DNA from: an uncultured Granulosicoccaceae bacterium
GTDB taxonomy: Bacteria; Pseudomonadota; Gammaproteobacteria; Granulosicoccales; Granulosicoccaceae
Reading direction: 5' to 3'
DNA: 64,000 nt
Assembly: GCA_937922015.1 (NCBI GenBank)
Contig: CAKZVB010000113.1
Location: 22,976 to 86,975 of the forward strand
Shown: piece after piece, positions 9,823-19,206 of the stretch
Layout of the letters: the number at the start of each line of letters is the position of its first letter
Numbering within the stretch: position 1 is the first letter of the stretch
The notes under the pieces: model-generated
Told to the model about the DNA's origin: nothing
Database searches by the model: none
What the model saw: the letters and a program-made list of their open reading frames with translations, nothing else
Translations under genes and position numbers: made by a program

Positions 9823-10731
9823 ATGACCCAAACAATAATCGGATCAGCGACACGCGACCACATTATTGGCTTCGAAACTCCCTTCACCATGATCGGAGAA
9901 CGTATTAATCCTACCGGCAGAAAACTGCTGGCCGAGGAAATGAAAAACGGCGACTTCAGCCGCGTGGAATCAGACGCTATTGCACAGATTGAAGCTGGTG
10001 CACACATGCTGGATATCAATGCCGGAATTCCGCTGGCCGACGAACCTGCACTGCTGGCCCGGGCTATTCAACTGGTGCAGGGTTTAAGTGACATACCGAT
10101 CTGCATTGACTCATCCATTGTAGAAGCTCTGGACCAGGGGCTGCAGGTATATAACGGACGGGCTCTTTTAAATTCGGTTACCGGCGAGGAAGAACGTCTG
10201 GAGCAAGTGCTGCCGCTGGTGAAAAAATACGATGCAGCAGTGGTTGCTATCTCCAACGATGAAACCGGCATTTCGGAGGACCCCAACGAACGCTTTGCAG
10301 TGGCCAAAAAAATAGTTGAGCACGCAGCGGACTACGGTATAAAACCCTGCGATATTGTGATTGATCCGCTGGTGATGCCAATTGGCGCAATCGGTCAGGC
10401 AGGCAGACAAGTGTTCGACATCGTCGGCCGGATTAGAAAAGAACTACAATGCAATACCACCTGTGGTGCGTCTAACGTCAGTTTCGGTTTGCCTAATCGG
10501 GGTGGTATCAACAGTGCATTTCTGACCATGGCTATTGCACATGGAATGACTTCGGCTATAACCAATCCCTGTCACAAAGAAGTGATGGATGCGGTAATGG
10601 GCGCGGATGTTCTAATGGGCCATGATCCCGATTGCCTGCGGTGGATAGCAAAGCACAGGGAAGTTCCTACAGAAGGCGAAGGTGCAGGTCGTGGTCGCCG
10701 GGTATCCAAACGCCGTCGTCCCGCCCGCTAA
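9823..10731 (+). CDS. Methyltetrahydrofolate:corrinoid methyltransferase (MtrH/MtgA/AcsE-like, pterin-binding domain)
   Basis: MIGERINPTGRKLLAEEM, AHMLDINAGIP, ICIDSSIVEALDQGL, GASNVSFGLPNRGGIN; basic C-term GRGRRVSKRRRPAR. Confidence 0.92.
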   Translation: MTQTIIGSATRDHIIGFETPFTMIGERINPTGRKLLAEEMKNGDFSRVESDAIAQIEAGAHMLDINAGIPLADEPALLARAIQLVQGLSDIPICIDSSIVEALDQGLQVYNGRALLNSVTGEEERLEQVLPLVKKYDAAVVAISNDETGISEDPNERFAVAKKIVEHAADYGIKPCDIVIDPLVMPIGAIGQAGRQVFDIVGRIRKELQCNTTCGASNVSFGLPNRGGINSAFLTMAIAHGMTSAITNPCHKEVMDAVMGADVLMGHDPDCLRWIAKHREVPTEGEGAGRGRRVSKRRRPAR

Positions 10732-10774
10732 CACTACAAAGCCAGGACCCGGGGCACAATTCCTGAGACCAGTT

Positions 10775-12787
10775 ATGACTGATGCCAAAGTAGTATTTAC
10801 CCCTAGTGGACGGCGTGGCCGGTTTCCGATCGGCACACCAATACTTGAAGCTGCACGCTCGCTCGGTGTCGATATCGACTCCGTGTGTGGTGGTCGTGCC
10901 ATCTGTGGCCGCTGCCAGGTACTTTGCGCCGAGGGTGAATTTCAAAAACACGAAATAAACTCTAAGGCCACAAGCCTTTCACCGTTCACAAAAACAGAAG
11001 AACGCTGGGAGCGTGTAAAAAAACAGTCACTCGATGGTCGCCGCCTCGGTTGCCAGGCACGCATTGAAGCCGATGTAGTTATCGATGTTCCACCTGATAG
11101 CCAGGTACATCGACAGGTGATACGAAAAGGCGCTGACCTGCTCGACATCGAGCTTAACCCTTTTGTCCGTTTGCACTATATCGAAGTACAAGAGCCCGAT
11201 ATGCACTCACCAACCGGTGACCTGCAGCGAATAAAACAAGCGCTCGAACATGAATGGCAGTTGACAGATCTGCAGTGCGAAACATCGATCATTTCTTCGC
11301 TGCAAAAGATAGTGCGTACCGGCACATGGAAAATAACGGTTGCTGTTGCCGAGGACAAACGCATTATTGCCGTATGGCCCGGTTTCAAAGAACAGGTACT
11401 CGGTATTGCCATAGACGTCGGCTCTACCACCATCGCAGCACACCTGTGCGATTTGATGACCGGCGATGTACTTGCCTCCAGCGGCTTAATGAATCCGCAA
11501 ATTCGCTTTGGCGAAGATCTCATGAGTCGCGTGTCCTATGTCATGATGAACCCGGGCGGGGATGTAGAAATGACAAGGGTTGTACGTGAAGCAATTTGCG
11601 AATTAACTACCTCGACTACCGCCGAAATTGACGCGATACCGGAAGATGTTCTGGCTATGACAATTGTCGCAAACCCGGTCATGCATCACTTGCTACTGGG
11701 CATTGACCCTATTGAACTGGGCGGCGCACCATTCGCGCTTGCAACAGATGAAGCAATACTGTGCAAAGGATCAGAGCTTGATTTTAATACCCACAGCAAT
11801 GCACAGATTTATGTATTGCCGTGCATCGCCGGTCACGTAGGCGCTGATACTGCCGGGGTAATCCTTGCCGAACGCCCTGACGCAAGAGAAGACATGACTC
11901 TTTTAGTCGATGTTGGCACTAACGCTGAAATCGTGCTCGGTAATCGGCATCGGCTGCTGGCCTGTTCAAGTCCGACGGGACCGGCCTTTGAGGGTGCACA
12001 AATCAGTGGCGGTCAGCGCGCCGCACCGGGTGCTATAGAAAGGGTTCGCATTGATCGCGAAACACTTGAACCGAAATTCAGCGTCATCGGCTGTGAAACG
12101 TGGTCAGATGAACCCGACTTCGACAGCGCCAATGCGACAACGGGTATTACCGGCATATGTGGCAGCGGAATAATAGAAGTTGTCGCTGAAATGTTTCTGG
12201 CGGGAATCATCGATACCAACGGGGTCATAAGCGGAGCACTGACAGAAAAATCAAACCGTGTGATCGCCGATGGCAGAACCTGGTCTTATCTGTTGCACGA
12301 TGGCGATGTAAAAATTGTAATTACCCAGACCGATGTTCGCCAGATCCAGCTTGCAAAGGCAGCGCTGTACGCCGGTGTGCGCCTGCTCATGGATAGGCTG
12401 GAAATAGACCAGGTAGACCGCATCAGACTCGCTGGTGCTTTTGGCAGTCATATCGACGTGAAATACGCGATGGTGCTGGGACTCATTCCCGACTGCGATT
12501 TATCAGGTGTGTCATCAGCCGGCAATGCTGCGGGGTCCGGTGCCCGAATTGCACTACTCAACAAAGACGCGCGCACAGATATTGAAGCGCTGGTGAATAA
12601 TGTAGAAAAAGTAGAAACGGCAGTTGAACAGAAATTTCAGGATCACTTCGTTGAAGCGATGGGCATCCCCCACAAAAGCGCCCGGTTTCCCCAACTGGCG
12701 CGGGAGGTTGACCTGCCTGCGCCTACGGTTAGCTCAGATAACTCAGAGGGCAGACGAGCTCGCCGTAGCAGGCGGCGCAGAGGCTGA
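10775..12787 (+). CDS. RACo-like reductive activator of corrinoid proteins (2Fe-2S ferredoxin + ASKHA domain)
   Basis: Ferredoxin cysteines DSVCGGRAICGRCQVLC; ASKHA LGIAIDVGSTTIAAHLCDL and DVGTNAEIVLG; in-frame ATG at 10775; Arg-rich C-term EGRRARRSRRRRG. Confidence 0.9.
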   Translation: MTDAKVVFTPSGRRGRFPIGTPILEAARSLGVDIDSVCGGRAICGRCQVLCAEGEFQKHEINSKATSLSPFTKTEERWERVKKQSLDGRRLGCQARIEADVVIDVPPDSQVHRQVIRKGADLLDIELNPFVRLHYIEVQEPDMHSPTGDLQRIKQALEHEWQLTDLQCETSIISSLQKIVRTGTWKITVAVAEDKRIIAVWPGFKEQVLGIAIDVGSTTIAAHLCDLMTGDVLASSGLMNPQIRFGEDLMSRVSYVMMNPGGDVEMTRVVREAICELTTSTTAEIDAIPEDVLAMTIVANPVMHHLLLGIDPIELGGAPFALATDEAILCKGSELDFNTHSNAQIYVLPCIAGHVGADTAGVILAERPDAREDMTLLVDVGTNAEIVLGNRHRLLACSSPTGPAFEGAQISGGQRAAPGAIERVRIDRETLEPKFSVIGCETWSDEPDFDSANATTGITGICGSGIIEVVAEMFLAGIIDTNGVISGALTEKSNRVIADGRTWSYLLHDGDVKIVITQTDVRQIQLAKAALYAGVRLLMDRLEIDQVDRIRLAGAFGSHIDVKYAMVLGLIPDCDLSGVSSAGNAAGSGARIALLNKDARTDIEALVNNVEKVETAVEQKFQDHFVEAMGIPHKSARFPQLAREVDLPAPTVSSDNSEGRRARRSRRRRG

Positions 12788-13834
12788 ACAAATAGTGGTT
12801 CTGCGCAAGCTGGTGACCTTACCGTTTTTGCTGCCATTGCTTTTAACTATTGTCACCTCACCCTGACCTGCAGCCCTGCGACGCTCGTCCCTTGGGGGTA
12901 GCCCAAAGGTATCGCGGTAGCACTTGCTGAAATGTGGCGCTGATATAAACCCGCAGGCCAGTGCTATATCTACTATGGGCATACTGGTTTGCAGCAGCAG
13001 TTGTCTTGCTCTTTCCAGACGCAACTCCAGGTAGTAACGAGTCGGCACACACTGCAGGTAGCGCTGGAACAATCGCTCCAGCTGACGACGTGACAAACCG
13101 ACATGAAACGATAACTCGTCAAGCGTCATAGGTTCTTCAATGTTTGCTTCCATCAGTGCTACCGCTTCAGCAAGCTTTGGTTGGTTGGTGCCAATTCGTT
13201 GCGTTAGCGGAACACGCTGTCGATCGTGTTTGTCACGAATACGATCGCACATGAATTGTTCGGTGATGGCAGTGGCGAGTTCTGCACCGTGAGTATTACG
13301 AATCTCATGCAAAAACATATCGAGCGGCGCGGTGCCACCTGCGCTGGTGTAGCGATCGTTGTCTATTTCAAATAACTCTGGCGAAATCACCAGCTGCGGA
13401 AACTCTTCTCTGGCGCTGGCCATGTTTTCCCAGTGAATCGTGCAGCGGTACCCTTCCAGTGCATCGGCCTTGGCCAGCAAATAAGTGCCGGTGCATACGC
13501 CGCCGAGTATGATTTCCTTTTTCGACGCAGCCCGCAGCCACGCAAGTACTAAGGGGTCAGCGTAGTGCTGAACCTGATTGCCGGAGCAGACGAAGATCGC
13601 GTCAAGGTTCACCGCATCGTCGATGCTGCGATCAGGTGTAATGCTCAGGCCGTTGCTAGCGTTTACCGGTTCTTTGTCAGCGCCAATCACCGTCCAGTTA
13701 TAAAGCACTTCACCAGCCAGTTGATTGGCCATTCTCAGAGGTTCGATCGACGAAGAAAACGCAAGCATTGAAAAATTCGGCACCAGCAAAAAACCGATTG
13801 ATGCTGGACCGCCTGTGTTTTTCGACTTAATCAT
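12743..13834 (-). CDS. GlxA/GbdR-like AraC-family transcriptional regulator (DJ-1/PfpI-like N-domain)
   Basis: GGVCTGTYLLAKADALEGYRCTIHWEN; C-terminal AraC HTH (DELSFHVGLSRRQLERLFQRYLQCVPTRYYLELRLERARQLL...SAPHFSKCYRDTFGLPPRDERR). Confidence 0.92.
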   Translation of the reverse strand: MIKSKNTGGPASIGFLLVPNFSMLAFSSSIEPLRMANQLAGEVLYNWTVIGADKEPVNASNGLSITPDRSIDDAVNLDAIFVCSGNQVQHYADPLVLAWLRAASKKEIILGGVCTGTYLLAKADALEGYRCTIHWENMASAREEFPQLVISPELFEIDNDRYTSAGGTAPLDMFLHEIRNTHGAELATAITEQFMCDRIRDKHDRQRVPLTQRIGTNQPKLAEAVALMEANIEEPMTLDELSFHVGLSRRQLERLFQRYLQCVPTRYYLELRLERARQLLLQTSMPIVDIALACGFISAPHFSKCYRDTFGLPPRDERRRAAGQGEVTIVKSNGSKNGKVTSLRRTTICSASAPPATASSSAL

Positions 13835-14265
13835 ATTGCATTCCCATCCGAGCGTTATTTGATTTTACAGGGTAATTACAATGTCTAATTGACGCGTTGC
13901 AACACGCGCTTGTACTTACCTGAATCACAACTGGCGACAGCTTCAAACCACCTGTCCACTCGGCGATAATGTACTGATTGCGACATGCCGTATGAGTGCC
14001 AGTTGAATTTACAATCAGGGACCAGTGACAATTCAAGGTCATTTTGCTCAAGTGAGTTCGCAAAAAACTGCTATAACCATTTGTATTAAAAAATAATAAC
14101 TCGCTAAAAAACAAAACGTGTTGTAGTTAAATTATTTGAAGCATTTTCGCCCGGATGAGCAAATTCACAGCGAATTCAGACGGGAAAGGACTGTTTTAAT
14201 TACTTTTCCGGGATCACAACCAAGATACAAACCTCCGTCAATGCCGACACCTGCTTTAAATCTGA

Positions 14266-15816
14266 TCAATAGTTGGCGTCGGGGAATGACGATTTTCGCT
14301 GTTCAATGTAGGCCAGTAAGGCCTCATCGACGGCTGGATCCATCGGCGGCGCCTGGTACTCAGCCAGCATATTTTTCATTTTTCTGTTAGCTCGCTGCGC
14401 CGCATCAAGAGCGCCATCGGACTCCCATTGCTCAAAGCTGTTGTTATCGGCAATGTCAGATCGGTAAAAGGCACTTTCAAAATTATTTTGTGTGTGGTTG
14501 CAGCCAAGGAAATGTGCTCCCGGACCCACCTCGTTCAAGGCGTCAAGCGCCTGACCGTTGTCACTGAAGTCGACTCCTTGCGCAAACACCTGCAGCATCC
14601 CCGCCTGATCTGCATCCATGATAAATTTTTCATAGCTCATAACGAGTCCGCCCTCGAGCCAGCCCGCGGTGTGCAACATGAAATTAACTCCGGCAAGCAT
14701 CGCTGTCTGGAGTGTGTTAGCCGCCTCATAGGCGGCCTGGGCATCTGGCAACTTTGAAGCGTTCAAGCCGCCGCCTGAACGAAACGGCACGCCGAGACGT
14801 CTGGCCAGTGCTGCCGCTATATAAAGCACAGAAGCCGGTTCAGGGGTACCGAAGGTTGGTGCGCCGGATTGCATGGAAATACTACTGGCAAAGGTACCAA
14901 ACACAACTGGTGCACCTGGCTTTACCAATTGCACGAAAGCCATTCCGGCCAGAGCTTCAGCCAGAATCTGGGTTACGGTTCCAACCACTGTCACCGGTGA
15001 CATAGCACCAGCAAGGATAAACGGCGACACCACAGTAGCCTGATTGGCTAACGCATAAACTTCTGCAGCACCAAGCATGGTGTCGTCAAAGGTCATTGGT
15101 GAATTTGCATTTATTAAATTGATGACGACTGTCTTTTCCAGGCCGGTGTCATCATAGAACCCGTCACCAAATAATATCCTGGACATTTCTACCGTGTCTT
15201 TGGCACGTTCTGCAGCGGTAACAGACCCCATATAGGGTTTATCACTCAGCTTCATGTGCGAGTAGACCATGTCGAAGTGACGCTTGTTAACCGGTAAATC
15301 AACCGGCTCACAAACCGTACCACCCGAGTGGTGCAGAGAGTTTGACATGTAGGCGAGCTTTACGAAGTTTTGGAAATCTTCGATATTTGCATAACGGCGG
15401 CCATGATCAAGGTCGCGAACAAAAGGCGATCCATACGCTGGAACCAGCACCGTGCTGTCACCGCCAATTTTCACGCTGCGGGCCGGGTTGCGAGCATGCT
15501 GAATAAATTCTGCCGGCGCACTTTGAGTGATTATCTGTCGACACATGCCACGGGGAAACCTGACGCGCTGACCGTCTATATCAGCACCGGCCTCTTTAAA
15601 AAGCTCCAGAGCTCTAGGGAAGTCGCGGAACTCAATACCGATTTCTTCAAGCACCTTATCCGCGTTTTGCTCAATCAACTCCAGCTGTTCATCGGAAGCA
15701 TGGCAGTAGGCGGGGATTTTTCTGGTGATGTAAGGCGCCGCTGCCGGGCCACCACTGGCACGGGCAGCAATCTTTGCCGCACGCCCGCCTGCCCTTTTTC
15801 TTCGATTTGCTGCCAT
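14266..15816 (-). CDS. Trimethylamine methyltransferase (MttB/MtgB) family protein, no in-frame amber codon
   Basis: 516 aa uninterrupted ORF; GIEFRDFPRALELFKEAGADIDGQRVRFPRG, GGLNASKLPDAQAAYEAANTLQ, AGWLEGGLVMSYEKFIMDADQ. Confidence 0.92.
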   Translation of the reverse strand: MAANRRKRAGGRAAKIAARASGGPAAAPYITRKIPAYCHASDEQLELIEQNADKVLEEIGIEFRDFPRALELFKEAGADIDGQRVRFPRGMCRQIITQSAPAEFIQHARNPARSVKIGGDSTVLVPAYGSPFVRDLDHGRRYANIEDFQNFVKLAYMSNSLHHSGGTVCEPVDLPVNKRHFDMVYSHMKLSDKPYMGSVTAAERAKDTVEMSRILFGDGFYDDTGLEKTVVINLINANSPMTFDDTMLGAAEVYALANQATVVSPFILAGAMSPVTVVGTVTQILAEALAGMAFVQLVKPGAPVVFGTFASSISMQSGAPTFGTPEPASVLYIAAALARRLGVPFRSGGGLNASKLPDAQAAYEAANTLQTAMLAGVNFMLHTAGWLEGGLVMSYEKFIMDADQAGMLQVFAQGVDFSDNGQALDALNEVGPGAHFLGCNHTQNNFESAFYRSDIADNNSFEQWESDGALDAAQRANRKMKNMLAEYQAPPMDPAVDEALLAYIEQRKSSFPDANY

Positions 15817-16269
15817 AAGTATTCCCGGGACTTCAGCCCATAGTGTGGCGCCAAGTATTAGCTTAATCGCTGTCCCCGGCTAACAGTGTCGCGACCACCA
15901 ACTATATGTGTGCGCCAATACCAGAAACAATGCGCGTGCAAGAACTAAGACACACAGAAATACAATGATTTGCAGTTTGTCACTGCCATACTTCAACGAC
16001 AAATGATTGTTTTTGTTATATTTGCACTACCATTAATTTCTGCTATCCAGAACAGCCAGAATTTGCATTTACACGAGCTAAAAAATCACTGAAGCAACTA
16101 ATCTCACCAGGCACTGCCGAAGGTAGAAATCAACGTTGTAAATTAAGCCGCAGGATGCACTAACAATAAAATTCAGCGACAATTAGGTTATCTCAAGAAT
16201 TCGTTTTATATCGATACTAAGTTTTTAACAACGCTGCGAGAAATACAGCAGTAAAAAGGGATCTACACC

Positions 16270-19203
16270 ATGGCAATTCCACCAGACAACGATCAAAATA
16301 AACCAGACCCGTCAAAGCCGGAACGCAACCTGGCCAGTCCGGCGACGACGCGACCCCCTGCTTCTGCCACAGACAAATACAAACCAGCTGCGGGTCGACC
16401 AGTCGATACAAACAGACCGCTGTCTCCGGACAATCTGGCAGACCGTGCTAAAGGTACCGCCGGCAACGTAGCCGGCGCTGCTGCGGCCGGCGGTACTGCT
16501 GCAACAAATGCCGCGCAAGAGTTAAAAGATTCCATTACCAGAAACGCCAGCGCAAGTAAGCCACCACCAATTCGACCAGATCAGATCCCACCGCAGGTGC
16601 CCGCGCCGGGTGTGCCGGGGCAACGGACAACGACTCATGGCGCGGTACCTCCTTCCGGGTCAGTTCCCGCGGCACGGACAACTCGCCCCAGAGGTGAGGT
16701 TCCACCGCGTCGCACGACTACAACAGCCACTCGTGGCACACCGCCGCCACCCCCTTCTGCCACCACACGACCACCAGCTTCACCTACCGGTGCAACTCGC
16801 CCTCGCGGCGCCGTGCCGCCCACCGGCGCAACACCTCAGGCAGGAGCGACAGGCACTGCTTCCCCGCGTGCTCCGATTCGAGCAACAGCAGCCAACACAG
16901 CGGCCGCACCACCGACAGCGCCGCGTGCCAATCCACCGACGCAAACCAGGGGTGTAGTTCCAGACCCTCGCACGATCCCGACGCCCGCCAACAAGGCGGA
17001 CAAGCCAGATCCCCGGCAGCCGGCAGCAACCAGACCGACGGACGGACCCGCAGTTGACCGGACCACCAGCGACAGACCACGACGTGGCAGACCCGCCCGG
17101 CCGTTAGAGAATAGCCGCCAGAGACCTCCGGAGAGAAGCGCTCCACGGGGGGATTTACCAGGACAGCGCAGACCCATCGATGACCGCCCACCCGCACCGG
17201 GTAGCCGACCACCGCGCAGTCCCGGACCTCGAGACAATCACAGCCGCAGACCAGCCTACTATCGTGACGAGCCACGTCCACGTCGCAGAATGGCACCGCC
17301 ACCGGGCGCATCTGGCAACGGCCGGTTCCTCGGCCAGCCACGCAGGGTTGCAGCACCAATTACCACCGCTCCGGAAGGCAGCGCGTGGGGACCGTTATTG
17401 TTCGGCATCCTGCTACTGGGCGCAGTTGGCTGGTTTGCAATAAAACAATACACGCCTCAAATTCAGGAAGATTTGCTTCGTCGCAGTGGCGACGCGCTGG
17501 ATACTGCCGGTTACGGGGACCAGGCAAAAGTCAGCATCGACGGCCGGAATATTGTGCTTGAAGGGAATGTGGCAACAGAAGCTGACAGTGAAAATGCTGT
17601 CGCCGCTGTGGCCGGAACTTTCGGCGTCAGAGCCGTCGACAACAGGCTGACTGTCGGCGAAGTAACCAGTGTAGAACCGGAAGTTCGCAACACACCGTCT
17701 TTGTCAGTCAGCAAAGACGGTGATGCGGTTGTTCTGTCCGGTACCGTATCCGATCAAAAATTCGCCGATGCCATAAAATCCTCTGCTATTGAGCAATTCG
17801 GTGAAGGCAACGTCAGCGGCGAAGTCAGCGTTGATGAAACCGCAACCAATCCAGGCTGGATGAGTGCCGTCTCACAAGTCCTGCCCGATTTGGCCACCAT
17901 CGAAAATGGCGCTTTGTCTGTTGACACAGACACACTGTCGTTAACCGGCAATGCCGCCGACGAAGCAACAAAAAAAGCAATTGGTGACAAGGCCGCTTCC
18001 CTGCTCAATGGACAATTGATCGTTGACAACCAGATTGTCGCACCGGAACCCGCTCCAGAACCTGAGCCAGCACCAGCACCAGCACCAGTATTGCCAGCTT
18101 TTGCTTCAGTGACCGAAACGGCAGATCAGATCACCTTGAGCGGCTTTTTGACACAGCAAAACGCTGACGCCATCGCCAGTGCCTACGAGGAACAAGGCAA
18201 ACCGGTGATCAATAACATTACAATTGACGAGCGCGCCGATTCACCGGCATGGGTCAATACCTTTGGCCAATCAGACGCAGCCCTTGAGAACGTCAAAGAC
18301 GGCAGGCTGACAATCGCCAGATCAGGCAATGTCACCGTTCGGGGCAAGGTTGAAAGCGACGACCTCAAAGCGTCTGCCGGGCAGCAGCTGGCAGCACTGT
18401 TCGGGCCGGAGCACAAGATTATAAATGCTCTCATTGTAGAACCTCCTCCGGTGGTGCCGACCATGACACCGTTTGTCGCTGTCACTGACAATGGCGACTC
18501 ACTGACCCTCAGCGGATTGTTGCCCGAAAATGCGGCAAAAACACTTTTACAAAGCTACAGAAGCGGCGGCAGCACCGTTGTCGACAACATCGCCACAGAC
18601 CCAAGGGTAATGTCACCCGACTGGACCGAAAACATGGGCCAGGCGCTGGACTCCATGACTGATATCGCCGACGCAAAGCTAAATATTGCATCCAGCGGTG
18701 AGCTGACCGCACGCGGGCTGGCGCAATCGGAAGACGCCAAACAGGCTGCAGGTACAAAACTATCTGCCCTGTTCGGTGACTCTGTGAGCTTGCGCAACGA
18801 AATCACCGTCGAAACACCGAAAATAGTCGAGGCACCTAAACCTGCTCTAAGCGACGTTCTGGCCCGAATCGATATTGCCGGTATCCGCTTCAGATCAAAT
18901 AGTGTCGAGCTTAACGGCGAAAGCATAGCTATACTTGATCAGGTGGCAAATGTGCTAAATGATTATGAAAGCGCCAGTATCGAAATTGCCGGTCACACTG
19001 ATTCAACAGGCAGTCCGGAATACAATCTCGATTTAAGCGCTAACCGAGCTACGGCCGTCATGCAGTATTTGGGTACAAGAGGGATTGCAGCCGATCGAAT
19101 GTCAGCAAAAGGTTATGGTCCTGCCAGACCAATTGCGACTAACGATACCTCAACCGGGCGCGCCCAAAATCGTCGTATCGAGTTTACACTTACCGGAGAA
19201 TAG
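16270..19203 (+). CDS. OmpA-family protein with long disordered Pro/Arg/Thr-rich N-terminus, one TM helix, BON-like repeats and C-terminal OmpA domain
   Basis: Low complexity ~residues 1-365; TM WGPLLFGILLLGAVGWFAI; repeated BON-like units; IEIAGHTDSTGSPEYNLDLSANRATAVMQYL...RAQNRRIEFTL. Confidence 0.85.
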   Translation: MAIPPDNDQNKPDPSKPERNLASPATTRPPASATDKYKPAAGRPVDTNRPLSPDNLADRAKGTAGNVAGAAAAGGTAATNAAQELKDSITRNASASKPPPIRPDQIPPQVPAPGVPGQRTTTHGAVPPSGSVPAARTTRPRGEVPPRRTTTTATRGTPPPPPSATTRPPASPTGATRPRGAVPPTGATPQAGATGTASPRAPIRATAANTAAAPPTAPRANPPTQTRGVVPDPRTIPTPANKADKPDPRQPAATRPTDGPAVDRTTSDRPRRGRPARPLENSRQRPPERSAPRGDLPGQRRPIDDRPPAPGSRPPRSPGPRDNHSRRPAYYRDEPRPRRRMAPPPGASGNGRFLGQPRRVAAPITTAPEGSAWGPLLFGILLLGAVGWFAIKQYTPQIQEDLLRRSGDALDTAGYGDQAKVSIDGRNIVLEGNVATEADSENAVAAVAGTFGVRAVDNRLTVGEVTSVEPEVRNTPSLSVSKDGDAVVLSGTVSDQKFADAIKSSAIEQFGEGNVSGEVSVDETATNPGWMSAVSQVLPDLATIENGALSVDTDTLSLTGNAADEATKKAIGDKAASLLNGQLIVDNQIVAPEPAPEPEPAPAPAPVLPAFASVTETADQITLSGFLTQQNADAIASAYEEQGKPVINNITIDERADSPAWVNTFGQSDAALENVKDGRLTIARSGNVTVRGKVESDDLKASAGQQLAALFGPEHKIINALIVEPPPVVPTMTPFVAVTDNGDSLTLSGLLPENAAKTLLQSYRSGGSTVVDNIATDPRVMSPDWTENMGQALDSMTDIADAKLNIASSGELTARGLAQSEDAKQAAGTKLSALFGDSVSLRNEITVETPKIVEAPKPALSDVLARIDIAGIRFRSNSVELNGESIAILDQVANVLNDYESASIEIAGHTDSTGSPEYNLDLSANRATAVMQYLGTRGIAADRMSAKGYGPARPIATNDTSTGRAQNRRIEFTLTGE

Positions 19204-19206
19204 TAA

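Noticed and set aside
14266-15816. Pyrrolysine-dependent MttB
   Set aside because: No in-frame UAG in the ORF and no pylTSBCD genes in the window.
16293-17453. Numerous long antisense ORFs opposite the OmpA-like gene N-terminus
   Set aside because: They mirror the GC-rich Pro/Arg/Thr codon bias of the sense gene; low-complexity antisense artefacts.
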